Shown here piece after piece: positions 17,245 through 26,750 of a DNA stretch of 54,032 nt (the first letter of the stretch is position 1; the number at the start of each line of letters is the position of its first letter). Under the pieces are notes generated by a model. The model did no database searches. It had not been told where the DNA came from and was given only the letters and a program-made list of their open reading frames with translations. Made by a program: the position numbers and the translations under genes. Location of the stretch: positions 1 through 54,032 of the forward strand of contig JABJJN010000035.1 of the NCBI GenBank assembly GCA_018660835.1. The letters are read 5' to 3'. This DNA is from Gemmatimonadota bacterium. Lineage in GTDB: Bacteria; Latescibacterota; UBA2968; UBA8231.

Positions 17245-18339
17245 GTGACAGAGACTGCTGTCACGGGTGTTCTCGTCATCGGTGCCGGCTGGGTGTCGAC
17301 ACAGCATATCCTGGCCTACAAGAGCAATCCTCAGAGTCAGATTCGGGCCATCTGCAACCGAAACCCCGAAAAGGCTCGTCAGCGCGCTGACGAAGCGGGG
17401 CTGAAGGATGTTGCCGTCTACTCCAGCGCTGAAGAAGCGCTGCAGCATGATGGAATTGACGTCGTATCTATCTGTACGCCACAGCACATTCACTGCGCCA
17501 ACGTCGTCGCCGCGGCTCAGGCAGGCAAACACCTGCTCATCGAAAAACCATTGGGCAACTCGCTCCACGAACTGCGACAGATGCGCGAAGCTGTCGACAC
17601 GGCAGGCGTGAAGACGGTGGCAGGATTCGTCCTGCGTTGGAATCCGCTCTTTCAGAACATCAAAAGCCTCATCGCCGCTGGCGACCTTGGCGAAATCTAT
17701 CATGTTGAGACGGACTATCAGTCCTACAACAGCGGCTGGTGGGGTGGCTGGGACGAGGGGCGGCGCATCGAGTTATCGCACAGCGCGATGGCTGTTGCCG
17801 GATGCCACGCCGTTGACACGTTGCGCTGGTTCGCTGGCCAGGGAGTGGTCGAGGCAGCGGATCCCGTCGAGGTGTTTGCCTATGCCGGCGGCAAACGCAA
17901 GGGCAAGGCACGCCAATACAATCCCGTGGACAATGACTGGTCTGAGCAGCCACCCATGGAATACGATGGGTTGGAGATCGCTCTCGTGCGTTTCGCCAAT
18001 GGTGTTGTTGGTAAAGTGAGCGTCAACTTCGAAGCGATCCAGCCATATTCCTTCCCCTTGGGTATCTATGGTGACCGAGGGACGGTGAAGGACAATCGTT
18101 TGTTTCTTCCGACCTCACCTGAGCAGACGGCATGGCGTGAGATCCCGGGGATACGTCCCGATTCGTCAGATGTGACCCATCATCCGTTCCAGGGCGAAAT
18201 CGATCACTTTCTTGAGTGCGTTCGAAAAGACGTCGAGTCACACTGCAATCTTGCCGACGCCATAAAGACTCACGAGATCTTCTTCGCCGCCCACAAGTGT
18301 TATCAGACGGGACAGCCGGTTTCTTTGCCCCTGTTGTGA
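17245..18339 (+). CDS. Gfo/Idh/MocA family oxidoreductase
   Basis: A 364-residue NAD(P)-dependent sugar or inositol dehydrogenase. The Rossmann start VLVIGAGWVSTQHI is near residue 8, the CTPQHIH strand near 76 and the canonical EKP motif with its catalytic Lys in LLIEKPLGNS near 100. The C-terminal half has the alpha/beta dimerisation domain, with the active-site His candidate in GCHAVDTLRW. Cytosolic. The start is GTG three bases after the SIS-gene stop. The set SIS, dehydrogenase and two PLP enzymes suggests breakdown or remodelling of an amino or keto sugar; the substrate is not known. Confidence 0.92.
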   Translation: MTETAVTGVLVIGAGWVSTQHILAYKSNPQSQIRAICNRNPEKARQRADEAGLKDVAVYSSAEEALQHDGIDVVSICTPQHIHCANVVAAAQAGKHLLIEKPLGNSLHELRQMREAVDTAGVKTVAGFVLRWNPLFQNIKSLIAAGDLGEIYHVETDYQSYNSGWWGGWDEGRRIELSHSAMAVAGCHAVDTLRWFAGQGVVEAADPVEVFAYAGGKRKGKARQYNPVDNDWSEQPPMEYDGLEIALVRFANGVVGKVSVNFEAIQPYSFPLGIYGDRGTVKDNRLFLPTSPEQTAWREIPGIRPDSSDVTHHPFQGEIDHFLECVRKDVESHCNLADAIKTHEIFFAAHKCYQTGQPVSLPLL

Positions 18340-18441
18340 CGCAGATAGTAGGATGCCGACGAATCGCATATGGACAATGTGCGAATTCTTCAGGCATCTT
18401 TGTTCACAGAACAGAACCCACTCTTCTCAACGAGGCGAACT

Positions 18442-19662
18442 GTGAGCCCCATTGACCATTCGATCAAAAGACCTACACCGCCGCCACTGATGACGGTACT
18501 ACCTGCTGAGCCGATGCTGCTGATGACGGCTGGGCCGGTTCCGGTACCGGCCGAAGTGGCACGGGCTGGAAGTATGGTCATCGATCATCTGGGCGATACG
18601 ATGGGCATGGTGCTGCGCCACATTCGCGAGATGTCGCGTTACGTCTTTCAAACGCAAGACGACAAGATCTACGGTGTGTCCGGTCCCGCCTCAGCGGCGA
18701 TGGAGATGGCCATCGGCAATCTGCTGTGGCCGGGTCGTAAGGCACTCGTGCTACAAGGGGGCCTTTTCAGTGGCCGCTTTGCCGAGATGGCCCTCGGTGT
18801 CGGCGCCGAGGTGACTGTGCTTGAGTCAGAGGCTGGCAAGCCGGTTACAGCGCAGATGGTGGCCGATCAACTCAAGGTCGATTCCTACGACGTGGTGACC
18901 ATGGTTCAGGGAGAGACATCCTCCGGCGTGCTGACGAGCGATCTGCAGCAGATCCTAAAGTTGGCTCGCGACGACGGCGCCATGACCATCGTCGATGCTG
19001 TGTGCACGTTGAGCACCATGCCCCTCAAGAAAGACGAGTGGGGGATCGATGTCTTGCTGACGGGTAGCCAGAAAGGATTGTCTTCTCTACCGGGCGTGTC
19101 ATTGATCTCCTTTTCAGATCGTGCCTGGGAGACGGCAGTTGATCGGCAGGGCAGGCGACCGCACTGGTGCCTGGACGTGGTACGTGCGGAACGTTTCTGG
19201 GGCGAGGGCAGTTATCACTATACGGCCCCCGTCCCCGGTTTGCTGGCCATGCATGAGGCTCTGCGTTTGATTATCGAGGAGACGCTGGAGAAGCGATTTG
19301 AACGTCACCTGCACAGTTCTCTGGCCTTGCAGGCTGGCATCGAAGCGATGGGACTCGAGTTGTTTACTCCAGAGGCCTACCGTCTCAATTCGGTACTTGC
19401 CGTCAAGATTCCCGCCAGCGTCGATGACGGGCGCGTGAGGAAGTACATGGAGCATCGATTTAAGGTTCTCATTGCCGGTGCTTATGGTTTCGATATCGTC
19501 CGCATCGGCCAGATGGGGGAACAGTGCCGGGTGCCCAACTTGTTTCGTACGTTACACGCGCTGGGCGCTGCTGTTGCACGGCAAGATGCCTCCGTAGATC
19601 CAAGCCTGGGTATGGCCACAATGGAAGCCTATCTGGCAAAACAGGCTGATGACGTATTATGA
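18442..19662 (+). CDS. Class V aminotransferase (alanine/serine-glyoxylate type)
   Basis: A PLP enzyme of about 406 residues. The fold-type I signatures are LLMTAGPVPVPAEVARA at the start (the TPGPxxVP motif of alanine-glyoxylate and serine-pyruvate aminotransferases), a QGGLFSGR glycine-rich loop, IVDAVCTLSTMPL with the PLP-ring Asp, and the Schiff-base Lys211 in TGSQKGLSSLPG. GTG at 18442 with an AGG ribosome site is preferred; an ATG at 18370 adds 24 residues that do not look like the family. Relatives use glyoxylate or pyruvate with Ala, Ser, taurine or ureidoglycine, so the amino donor cannot be fixed from sequence. Confidence 0.87.
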   Translation: MSPIDHSIKRPTPPPLMTVLPAEPMLLMTAGPVPVPAEVARAGSMVIDHLGDTMGMVLRHIREMSRYVFQTQDDKIYGVSGPASAAMEMAIGNLLWPGRKALVLQGGLFSGRFAEMALGVGAEVTVLESEAGKPVTAQMVADQLKVDSYDVVTMVQGETSSGVLTSDLQQILKLARDDGAMTIVDAVCTLSTMPLKKDEWGIDVLLTGSQKGLSSLPGVSLISFSDRAWETAVDRQGRRPHWCLDVVRAERFWGEGSYHYTAPVPGLLAMHEALRLIIEETLEKRFERHLHSSLALQAGIEAMGLELFTPEAYRLNSVLAVKIPASVDDGRVRKYMEHRFKVLIAGAYGFDIVRIGQMGEQCRVPNLFRTLHALGAAVARQDASVDPSLGMATMEAYLAKQADDVL

Positions 19663-19681
19663 CGCGCGAATCCTATAACCC

Positions 19682-20797
19682 ATGCAGCGGAAAATCATGA
19701 GCGATTTGGACTTTCCCACGTACGAGAAGATTGGTCTCCGTCCTCTGATCAATGGTCGCGGCACGTACACCATTATCAGTGGTTCCGTGATGCTGCCGGA
19801 AGTTCGGGCCGCCATGGTGGAGGCTTCCAGATGCTACGTCCATCTAGATGAATTGCACGACGCCGTCGGGCACCGCATTGCCGAACTCATGCAATGCGAG
19901 TGGGGGATGGTGACCAATGGCTGTGCCGCTGCTCTGTGTCAGATTACGGCCGCATGTGTTGCCGGTACCGATCCGGAGAAGATGGCCAGACTTCCTGATA
20001 CGACGGGAATGCCTGACGAGGTTGTTGTGCAGAAGAGTCACCGACACGTCTACGATCACGCCGTGAGAATGGCTGGCGTCAAACTCGTGGAAGTAGAGAC
20101 CCTGGCGGAGATGGAGGCGGCGATCAATGATCGCACAGCCCTGCTATTGATCTTCGGTGATGCTGCTGATCGAGGACAGGTCAGCGTCGCACAGATGGCC
20201 GAACTCGGCAAATTGCACGATGTCCCCACCTTCGTCGATGCCGCTGCCGAGCGTCCGGACGTTCCCAATCGGTATCTGGCCGAGGGGGTGGATGCTGTAG
20301 GGTATAGTGGCGGCAAGTGTCTTCGCGGCCCTCAATCCTCCGGACTGGTGCTGGGCAACAAGGCCCTGCTGCAGGCTGCATTCCTCAATGGAGCACCCCA
20401 TCATGCGCTGGCGCGACCGATGAAGGCGAGCAAGGAAGAAGTGATGGCCTTGCTGGCGGCGGTGGAGATGTGGGTGCGCCGCGATCACGATGCTGAATGG
20501 AAGGAATGGGAACGCCGTCTGCAGGTCATTGAGGATGCCCTCGCAGATATCGAGACCATCTCTTTTGCTCGCCATGAACCAGGGCGATCAAATGTTTCGC
20601 CCATTCTATCCGTCGACTGGGATGCTGAGAAAATCGGACGCAGTGGCGCTGATGTTGCCAGCGCCCTGTCAGCAGGAAATCCCAGAATCGAGTTGTTCCA
20701 TCACGCCACCGGGGTGACTGTCAATCCGTATATGATGGAGGAGGGCGATGAAACGATCATTGCCCCGCAGCTTCGCCAAGCGCTCACATCGAACTGA
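19682..20797 (+). CDS. SelA-like PLP-dependent lyase/transferase
   Basis: A 371-residue enzyme related to L-seryl-tRNA(Sec) selenium transferase and to the DgaE-type ammonia lyases that act on amino-sugar acids. It shows LRPLINGRGTYTIISGSVML at the N-terminus, VTNGCAAALCQITAACVAG, FVDAAAERPD (the PLP-ring region) and the Schiff-base Lys212 in YSGGKCLRGPQSSG. At this size, and without selB or a tRNA-Sec gene nearby, selenocysteine synthesis is unlikely. A lyase acting on an amino acid or sugar acid fits the neighbouring SIS, Gfo/Idh and aminotransferase genes better. The ATG at 19697 is an equally possible start. Confidence 0.85.
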   Translation: MQRKIMSDLDFPTYEKIGLRPLINGRGTYTIISGSVMLPEVRAAMVEASRCYVHLDELHDAVGHRIAELMQCEWGMVTNGCAAALCQITAACVAGTDPEKMARLPDTTGMPDEVVVQKSHRHVYDHAVRMAGVKLVEVETLAEMEAAINDRTALLLIFGDAADRGQVSVAQMAELGKLHDVPTFVDAAAERPDVPNRYLAEGVDAVGYSGGKCLRGPQSSGLVLGNKALLQAAFLNGAPHHALARPMKASKEEVMALLAAVEMWVRRDHDAEWKEWERRLQVIEDALADIETISFARHEPGRSNVSPILSVDWDAEKIGRSGADVASALSAGNPRIELFHHATGVTVNPYMMEEGDETIIAPQLRQALTSN

Positions 20798-20806
20798 AAG
20801 AACACC

Positions 20807-21106
20807 ATGTCACTTAGTGGCGATTGGAAAGTCGAACTCGAGTTCGTCCGTGGTCACGCTCGGCATGCGTTGAATCTGACACAGGAGGCTGAGCAAGTCA
20901 GCGGTAGATATCGGACGCAATTCGGCGTGCAGGAGATCCATGGCCGCGTCGAAGGTGATCGCATCGATCTTCGCGCCTCCATCCATCACCAAGCCTGCGG
21001 CGCCACCTACCGGTTTACAGGACAGGTCGATGGAGACCTGATCGAAGGGGACGTCGATCTCGGCGAATACTGGACCGCGCGGTTTCGGGCCCAACGGCAG
21101 GCATAG
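20807..21106 (+). CDS. Small beta-rich protein, unknown
   Basis: A 99-residue protein nine bases after the SelA-like gene. It has a regular up-down beta pattern (GDWKVELEF, HALNLTQEAEQVSGRYRTQF, HGRVEGDRIDLRAS, TYRFTGQVDGDLIEGDVDLG, YWTARFRAQR), like a small barrel of eight short strands. It has no signal peptide. The function is unknown; its position suggests it serves the PLP enzyme or binds the same metabolite. Confidence 0.7.
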   Translation: MSLSGDWKVELEFVRGHARHALNLTQEAEQVSGRYRTQFGVQEIHGRVEGDRIDLRASIHHQACGATYRFTGQVDGDLIEGDVDLGEYWTARFRAQRQA

Positions 21107-21180
21107 CCCAGAGTATCAACAGGCTTGCGGTATCAAGAGTCAATAACCGGGTACATCGATGCAGATCAGATGTGTTCGTC

Positions 21181-21798
21181 TCAGGACGGTAGACCCGACT
21201 GTGCGGCCAAATAGGCTGTGATGGCCAAATCGTAGCGCGCTGTCTGGCGATAGACGTCAACAGCGAGACGTTGACCATACACGGGATCGATATGTCCTCC
21301 ATCAGCCCGCAGTCGCTCAATTGTTTCAGCATACTGCGCCGGAGAACTGACAACGTAGATGGCTCGAGAATTCTTCGCCGCTGAGCGCAGCATTGTCGGC
21401 CCTCCGATGTCGATATTCTCCACCGCTTCATCAAGGGTGCATCCTGGGCGCGAGATCGTCTGCTCGAAAGGGTAGAGATTGACGCACACCAGATCGATCG
21501 TTTCGATGCCATGTTCGGCAATGGTTTGCATGTGGGTCTCATCGTCGCGTCGAGCCAGAAGGCCGCCATGGATCGCTGGGTGCAGGGTCTTCACCCGGCC
21601 ATCAAGGATCTCTGGAAAACCAGTCACCTGAGCTACATCGGTGACTTCCACGCCGGCGTCGCGAATGGCGCGTGCTGTACCGCCTGTACTGAGGATCTGT
21701 ATTCCCAACCCCTTCAATCCCTGGACGAAGGGCTCGAGGCCACTTTTGTCCCAGACACTGACGAGGGCTCGCCGTACTTTGATCTGCTGACTCATCAT
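21181..21798 (-). CDS. Stand-alone IMP cyclohydrolase (PurH N-terminal domain only)
   Basis: A 205-residue protein that matches only the first domain of PurH, the MGS-like fold that closes FAICAR to IMP in the last step of purine synthesis. Visible family motifs are ALVSVWDKSGL, LSTGGTARAI, VTGFPEILDGRVKTLHPAIH, VNLYPFE, ENIDIGGPTMLRSAAKN and a terminal RYDLAITAYLA. Bifunctional PurH is about 510-530 residues; the AICAR transformylase half is absent, and the stop is followed at once by an unrelated gene on the other strand. The domain is complete rather than frayed, so this looks like a true single-domain enzyme. A separate transformylase must be elsewhere. Confidence 0.93.
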   Translation of the reverse strand: MMSQQIKVRRALVSVWDKSGLEPFVQGLKGLGIQILSTGGTARAIRDAGVEVTDVAQVTGFPEILDGRVKTLHPAIHGGLLARRDDETHMQTIAEHGIETIDLVCVNLYPFEQTISRPGCTLDEAVENIDIGGPTMLRSAAKNSRAIYVVSSPAQYAETIERLRADGGHIDPVYGQRLAVDVYRQTARYDLAITAYLAAQSGLPS

Positions 21799-21856
21799 CT
21801 CACTCTCGATTCGGTTCAGAATATCCTTAGCTAGACCTTCGCATCGAATTCTGTCA

Positions 21857-23206
21857 ATGGCAACGTCCCTTTCTCAAGCAATCGAACCAGGTGCCCGGCA
21901 GGTCGGCACCATTCTCCACGGTGCGGGCCACCAGGCTTTGCTCGCTGGCGGATGCGTCCGCGATCTATTGCTTGAGCGCCAGCCAAAGGACTGGGATATC
22001 GTTACCGATGCCACGCCAGATCAGGTGGCCGCGTTGTTCGAACGCACCGTTGATATTGGGGGAAAACGCTTCGGCATCCAGCAGGTTACTGTTGATCATC
22101 GTGTTTATGAGGTGGCGCAATTGCGCTGTGAGGATGACTACGGCGATGGGCGCCACCCGGACACGATCGTCTATACATCCGATCCAGCGCAGGATGCAGC
22201 GCGCCGAGACTTTACCATCAACGGCATGCTTTTCGATCTGGCGTCTGAAGAATTGATAGATGTCGTGGGTGGTCAGGCTGATCTGCAGAAGGGAATCCTG
22301 CGGGCCATTGGCGACCCGATTGCAAGATTTTCTGAAGATCACCTGCGCTTGCTGCGGGCGATCCGCTTCGCGGCACGGTTCCAATTCACGATTGAAGCAG
22401 ACACATGGGCGGCGATCACTACCTGTGCACCGCAGATTTTGGCGATCAGTGCCGAACGCATACGGGATGAGTTGAGCCTTATTCTCACCGAGGGCCAGGC
22501 GGCTGACGGTTTTCGCTTGCTCTTCGCCAGTGGGCTGCTGCAGCAGCTGTTGCCGGAGGTGGCGGCGCTGGATGGAGTTGCCCAGCCACCGGAATATCAT
22601 CCTGAAGGGGATGTCTGGCAGCATGTGCAGCTGATGCTGGCAGAGGTAGATTGTCTCCCCACGCCAGACCTTGCGCTGGCATGGGGAGTCTTGCTACACG
22701 ACATCGGCAAACCCGCGACCTTCGAGCAGAGTGATCGAATTCGCTTTCACGGACACGATCTTCTTGGTGCACAGATGGCGAACGACATCGCCCGACGTCT
22801 ACGGATGTCCAACGATCTGCGGCGGCGAATTGTCGAGCTGACCAGACATCACATGCGCTTTCACAACACGCCGAAGATGCGCGCTGGCAAATTGCGTCGG
22901 TTTCTGAGTGAATCATTCTTCCCGCAGTTGCTCGCCCTGCATCGCATCGATTGCATCGGGTGCCACGGGAAACTCGATCTGTACGACTTCTGCCGTGAAC
23001 AACACGCAGCCATTCTGACAGAGGCGGAGGTTCGTGGAGTGCTGATCAATGGCGATGACCTCATCGAACTGGGGTACGAGCCCGGGCCCGAGTTCGCGCG
23101 AATGATTCGCTGGGTAGAAGACGAAGAGGCGGAGGGGCGTTTAGATGACAGGGTCGCCGCCATCGCAGCCGTCACCAGAAAGTTCGCCTTGCCGAGGGCC
23201 CAATGA
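21857..23206 (+). CDS. cca: CCA-adding enzyme / tRNA nucleotidyltransferase with HD domain
   Basis: A 449-residue class II nucleotidyltransferase that adds or repairs the 3' CCA end of tRNA (a poly(A) polymerase is possible by the same fold). It shows AGGCVRDLLLERQPKDWDIVTDA with the GG and the DxD-type metal ligands, RRDFTINGM, the RNA-binding RAIRFAARF and the ERIRDEL helix. A C-terminal HD phosphohydrolase domain reads LLHDIGKP, then TRHHMRFH. It is divergent from the cyclohydrolase gene (58 bp). Confidence 0.93.
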   Translation: MATSLSQAIEPGARQVGTILHGAGHQALLAGGCVRDLLLERQPKDWDIVTDATPDQVAALFERTVDIGGKRFGIQQVTVDHRVYEVAQLRCEDDYGDGRHPDTIVYTSDPAQDAARRDFTINGMLFDLASEELIDVVGGQADLQKGILRAIGDPIARFSEDHLRLLRAIRFAARFQFTIEADTWAAITTCAPQILAISAERIRDELSLILTEGQAADGFRLLFASGLLQQLLPEVAALDGVAQPPEYHPEGDVWQHVQLMLAEVDCLPTPDLALAWGVLLHDIGKPATFEQSDRIRFHGHDLLGAQMANDIARRLRMSNDLRRRIVELTRHHMRFHNTPKMRAGKLRRFLSESFFPQLLALHRIDCIGCHGKLDLYDFCREQHAAILTEAEVRGVLINGDDLIELGYEPGPEFARMIRWVEDEEAEGRLDDRVAAIAAVTRKFALPRAQ

Positions 23207-23231
23207 GGCAATCTCGGAGACCCTTCACGTC

Positions 23232-25127
23232 TTAGGTCAGACCTGCGGCAAGTACATCCATAATGGGTTGATGTGTCGCCGGTGACATGAGATAGACGCC
23301 GGCCCAACCCTCTGCCTGTACGCGTCGGACCTGTTCTGCTGCCAGTTCCTGTCCCACCGCCGCCTGTGTCTCACGGTCGCGACTCGCCCCGAGACGCTCG
23401 AGAACTGTGTCAGGCACAACCATCCCTGGCACGTCGCGCATCCTCAGGGCGTGATCCAGGCCCGTCAGGACGAGGACACCAATCAATACGGGTAGCGAAC
23501 GGCGGATGTCATCAAGACAGGTCAGTGGCTCCGATCCAAAGGCAGGCTGCGTCATGATATAGTCGGCCCCTGCATCGATCTTGTGGGCCAGTTTGCTCAT
23601 TTCCGCTTCCATGTCGAGGGCCTCGGGCTCAAATCCCGTGCCAATCGTGAAGTGTGTCCGTGGATCAGCATGTTTGCCCAGGGCCTGTCCGCCGAAGTCG
23701 ACCCCTGCATTGAGGCCGCCCTGCACGAGGCGGATCAAATCAACTGAGGACAGATCGAAGACCGCCGTCGACGGCGGATAGCTGGGCGCCATCTTCGGTG
23801 GGTCGCCTGTGATCAGCAATACATTGTGAATGCCATTGGCCCAATAGCCGATCAAGCGAGCCTGCAATCCCATCGTATTCAGATCACGACTCGTGAAGTG
23901 CGGGATCAACTCCAGGGCATCTTGTCCGGTCTGCCAGTCAAGGCGCTCACGCACGATGTGGATGAAATCACCTGGTGGCATTAACGGAATCCCGCGCGAG
24001 CCATCGGTAATGTCGAGCGCATCTGCAAGCCCACTGCGCGTCAGATCAGCGACAAAGTCTATTTTTCTCTGTAGAAGCTTGGGTGCCGTGCCGCGAGACG
24101 GGAGGATCTCGACGCTGACAGCGAATTCTCCAGCGAAGAGTTTGCGCGAGAATTCTCCATTGCCACTCTTCGTTTGCGCATCCGTCGCGGGTTTTGTCGG
24201 GGCACCCGCCACGGTGACGGCGCCGGCGTGGCTGCTGCGCCCGGCCAGATAGTTGTGCATTTCCCAAACGTGACGCGGATGGATCTCACAACATCCACCG
24301 ACAAGTCGCGCACCTTTTTGGGTCGTGGAGCGTGCCCAACGTCCCATAAACTCGGGATTCACTCGTGTCATGTAGCGATTGCCAATATGCTGAAATCCAC
24401 CCGCATTCGGCATCGCCGAAAGGCGCACGCTGCCGTCGGCCACCTCGTCCAGTTCGGCGGCAGATTCAATGAAGTCCTCTGCATCCCAGGGTGTGCAGCA
24501 ATTGACACCAACAACTGCCGCGCCACCGGCAACGGCGGCCTCGACCAGTTGCTGCGGTGTTGTCGACCACCCGTCCTGCTCTCTCTGGACTGCCATCTGT
24601 GCGATGATGGGTGGCGTGTCGTTTATCTCTTTCACGACGGCGAGCACTTGTTGCAGATTGGTTAGAGACCGGAACGTCTCCAGCAGAACGGCATCTGCGC
24701 CCAGGATTCCTTCCAGCTGTTGCTGGTATGCCCGTCTAATCGACTCAGGGTCCTGCGCCTGATTCAGCGTCGGGCCCACAGAGGCAAGGACGAAGAGGTC
24801 CTCGCCACCTTCGCTGCGGCGATACTTATCCGTCACGTCCCGAGCCAGGTCAATTGCGGCGCGATTGAGTTCCAATACTCGGTCCGCCAAGCCATCTGCG
24901 GTGAGGCATTCCTGATTGGCTGCGAACGTATTCGTTGTCAGGCAACGGCTCCCGGCGCGTAGGTAGCCTAAATAGACTTCGCGAATGATGTCAGGGCGGT
25001 CGAGGCTAAACGACTCATACACGTGATTCGGCTCAGACAACCGCCCCGTGAGCTCGAAGATGTAGGAGCCCATGGCACCGTCGGCCAGCAGCGGGCCTGC
25101 GCCCAGCGCGTCGAGAAAACGATTCAT
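23232..25127 (-). CDS. Bifunctional homocysteine S-methyltransferase / 5,10-methylenetetrahydrofolate reductase
   Basis: A 631-residue fusion as in Bacillus YitJ. The N-terminal half is a Pfam homocysteine S-methyltransferase barrel: LLADGAMGSYIFE, LTTNTFAANQ, and zinc-ligand cysteines in VGVNCCTP (near 210) and LVGGCCEIHP (near 279). After an Ala/Thr-rich linker the C-terminal half is a MetF barrel: SVEILPSRG, DALDITDG, NVLLITGDPP, FTIGTGFEP and a DYIMTQPAF. Together they would make methyl-THF and pass a methyl group to homocysteine, giving methionine. The ATG at 25127 fits the family start; the frame extends upstream without homology. Confidence 0.93.
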   Translation of the reverse strand: MNRFLDALGAGPLLADGAMGSYIFELTGRLSEPNHVYESFSLDRPDIIREVYLGYLRAGSRCLTTNTFAANQECLTADGLADRVLELNRAAIDLARDVTDKYRRSEGGEDLFVLASVGPTLNQAQDPESIRRAYQQQLEGILGADAVLLETFRSLTNLQQVLAVVKEINDTPPIIAQMAVQREQDGWSTTPQQLVEAAVAGGAAVVGVNCCTPWDAEDFIESAAELDEVADGSVRLSAMPNAGGFQHIGNRYMTRVNPEFMGRWARSTTQKGARLVGGCCEIHPRHVWEMHNYLAGRSSHAGAVTVAGAPTKPATDAQTKSGNGEFSRKLFAGEFAVSVEILPSRGTAPKLLQRKIDFVADLTRSGLADALDITDGSRGIPLMPPGDFIHIVRERLDWQTGQDALELIPHFTSRDLNTMGLQARLIGYWANGIHNVLLITGDPPKMAPSYPPSTAVFDLSSVDLIRLVQGGLNAGVDFGGQALGKHADPRTHFTIGTGFEPEALDMEAEMSKLAHKIDAGADYIMTQPAFGSEPLTCLDDIRRSLPVLIGVLVLTGLDHALRMRDVPGMVVPDTVLERLGASRDRETQAAVGQELAAEQVRRVQAEGWAGVYLMSPATHQPIMDVLAAGLT

Positions 25128-25252
25128 TCGAGAGGGGTCTTGGTTGAATTTTGGAGGACGACAAGGAGGGCTTGTGGTTGCCCATTTCCTGAGGCGAACA
25201 TAACATTGGCGCCGCCTTCCCCGCAATCATCATTCAAGTAGGATCTGAACTG

Positions 25253-26746
25253 TTGGCGTCGACGCGGCCACCCAACATTCTCTGGGTCTGCACAGACCAG
25301 CAACGTTTCGACACGATCGGCGCTCTTGGCAACGAGCATGTGCGCACGCCCGTTGTCGACGAGTTGCTGCGCCAGGGGACCGCATTTTCTCACGCCTACT
25401 GCCAGAGTCCCATCTGCACGCCGAGCCGAGCAAGTTTTCTGACGGGCATGTATCCGAGCAATCTCCATGTGATGGGCAATGGTAACGAGGTCTTCCCCAC
25501 ATCTGCGCCCCCTTTGGTGACGCGAATCCTGGCCGACGCTGGATACGACTGTGGACTGGTGGGGAAACTGCATCTGGCGAGTGCCTTCGGACAGATGGAG
25601 CCACGAATTGACGATGGTTATCGATTCTGGAAATACAGCCACGCGCCGCGCGATGATTGGGCCCACGGTCATGACTACGCGGATTGGGTGCGCTCCCGTG
25701 GTGCGGATCTCAGCGAACTGACGAAAGACAGCGCCGGCGTTCCGGCTGAGCTGCATCAGACGACGTGGTGTGCTGAAATGGCACGGGAATTCATGACGAC
25801 CTCTCGCAGGGATGACCAACCCTGGTTGCTGAGTGTCAATGTCTATGATCCGCATCCGCCCTTTAATCCGCCCGCCTCTTACCGCGAACGATTTGCCGCG
25901 GAAGACATGCCTGCACCGATCTATCGTGACACCGACCTCGACCAGCAGCGCCTGTTGGAAGCTGCAGGGATTGACTTCCAGTCACGGGCCATGTCACCTG
26001 ACGCGCTGGATATCAAGCATCCAGTGCTCCCAGCCAGTCCGCGCCAAGGTGGGGGAGAGGAAGCATCGGCTGACCAGGGCGATGGCATGGCCCAGCGGCG
26101 AGACGCGTCGACCTTGATCGCCGCCTACTATGCGATGATCAACCTGATCGACGATCGTGTAGGGGAGATGCTCGCCTGTCTCGACGCGTCGGGACAACGT
26201 GATGACACGATCGTATTGTTTACCTCTGATCACGGGGAGACACTCGGAGATCATGGTCTGATCGCCAAGGGATGTCGCTTCTACGAAGGACTGGTTCGAG
26301 TCCCTCTCATCTTTCAATCGCCGGGTCGCGTCCGGGAGGGCATCATTGATGACAGTCTTGTGGAGTTGACCGACCTCGCACCCACCTTGCTGGACCTGGC
26401 GGGCGTCGACGTGCCGGCGCACATGCAAGGTCATTCACTGGCGCCACGTCTCACGCAGGAAGTGAACCACAGGCATCGTGAGGCAGTGCGCTGCGAGTAC
26501 TACGATGCCCTTGATGAACCAGACAACACCTTTGCAACCATGTATCGCGACGACCGATTCAAACTGGTCGTCTATCACGGCAAAGGGTTGGGTGAACTAT
26601 ACGATCTACACGTAGATCCTAGGGAACACGACAATCTGTGGGACGATGCTGCTCATGTTGAGGTAAAACTGCGGCTCATGCAGCTCAGCTTTGATGCATC
26701 GGTTCTGTCCATGGATCGTGGACCGCGCCGTGTGGGGCCCATGTAG
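25253..26746 (+). CDS. Sulfatase (type I, formylglycine-dependent)
   Basis: A 497-residue alkaline-phosphatase-superfamily hydrolase that cleaves sulfate esters. The nucleophile Cys55 lies in the signature CTPSRASFLTG, to be turned into formylglycine by a maturase not seen here. Other active-site parts are NILWVCTDQQ, GYDCGLVGKLHL, VNVYDPHPPF and FTSDHGETLGDHGL. It resembles choline-sulfatase and sulfoglucosamine sulfohydrolase types. It has no signal peptide, so it is predicted to be cytosolic, which suggests imported small sulfated substrates. The TTG start is supported by AGGAT at 25239-25243. It is divergent from the methionine gene. Confidence 0.93.
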   Translation: MASTRPPNILWVCTDQQRFDTIGALGNEHVRTPVVDELLRQGTAFSHAYCQSPICTPSRASFLTGMYPSNLHVMGNGNEVFPTSAPPLVTRILADAGYDCGLVGKLHLASAFGQMEPRIDDGYRFWKYSHAPRDDWAHGHDYADWVRSRGADLSELTKDSAGVPAELHQTTWCAEMAREFMTTSRRDDQPWLLSVNVYDPHPPFNPPASYRERFAAEDMPAPIYRDTDLDQQRLLEAAGIDFQSRAMSPDALDIKHPVLPASPRQGGGEEASADQGDGMAQRRDASTLIAAYYAMINLIDDRVGEMLACLDASGQRDDTIVLFTSDHGETLGDHGLIAKGCRFYEGLVRVPLIFQSPGRVREGIIDDSLVELTDLAPTLLDLAGVDVPAHMQGHSLAPRLTQEVNHRHREAVRCEYYDALDEPDNTFATMYRDDRFKLVVYHGKGLGELYDLHVDPREHDNLWDDAAHVEVKLRLMQLSFDASVLSMDRGPRRVGPM

Positions 26747-26750
26747 AGTG

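Noticed and set aside
19682..20797. Selenocysteine synthase (SelA) as the name of the SelA-like enzyme
   Set aside because: The protein is shorter than SelA, lacks its N-terminal tRNA-binding domain, and has no selB, selD or tRNA-Sec gene nearby.
26280..26300. TTCGAGTCCC string as a tRNA T-arm
   Set aside because: It lies inside the sulfatase coding region and has no cloverleaf around it.
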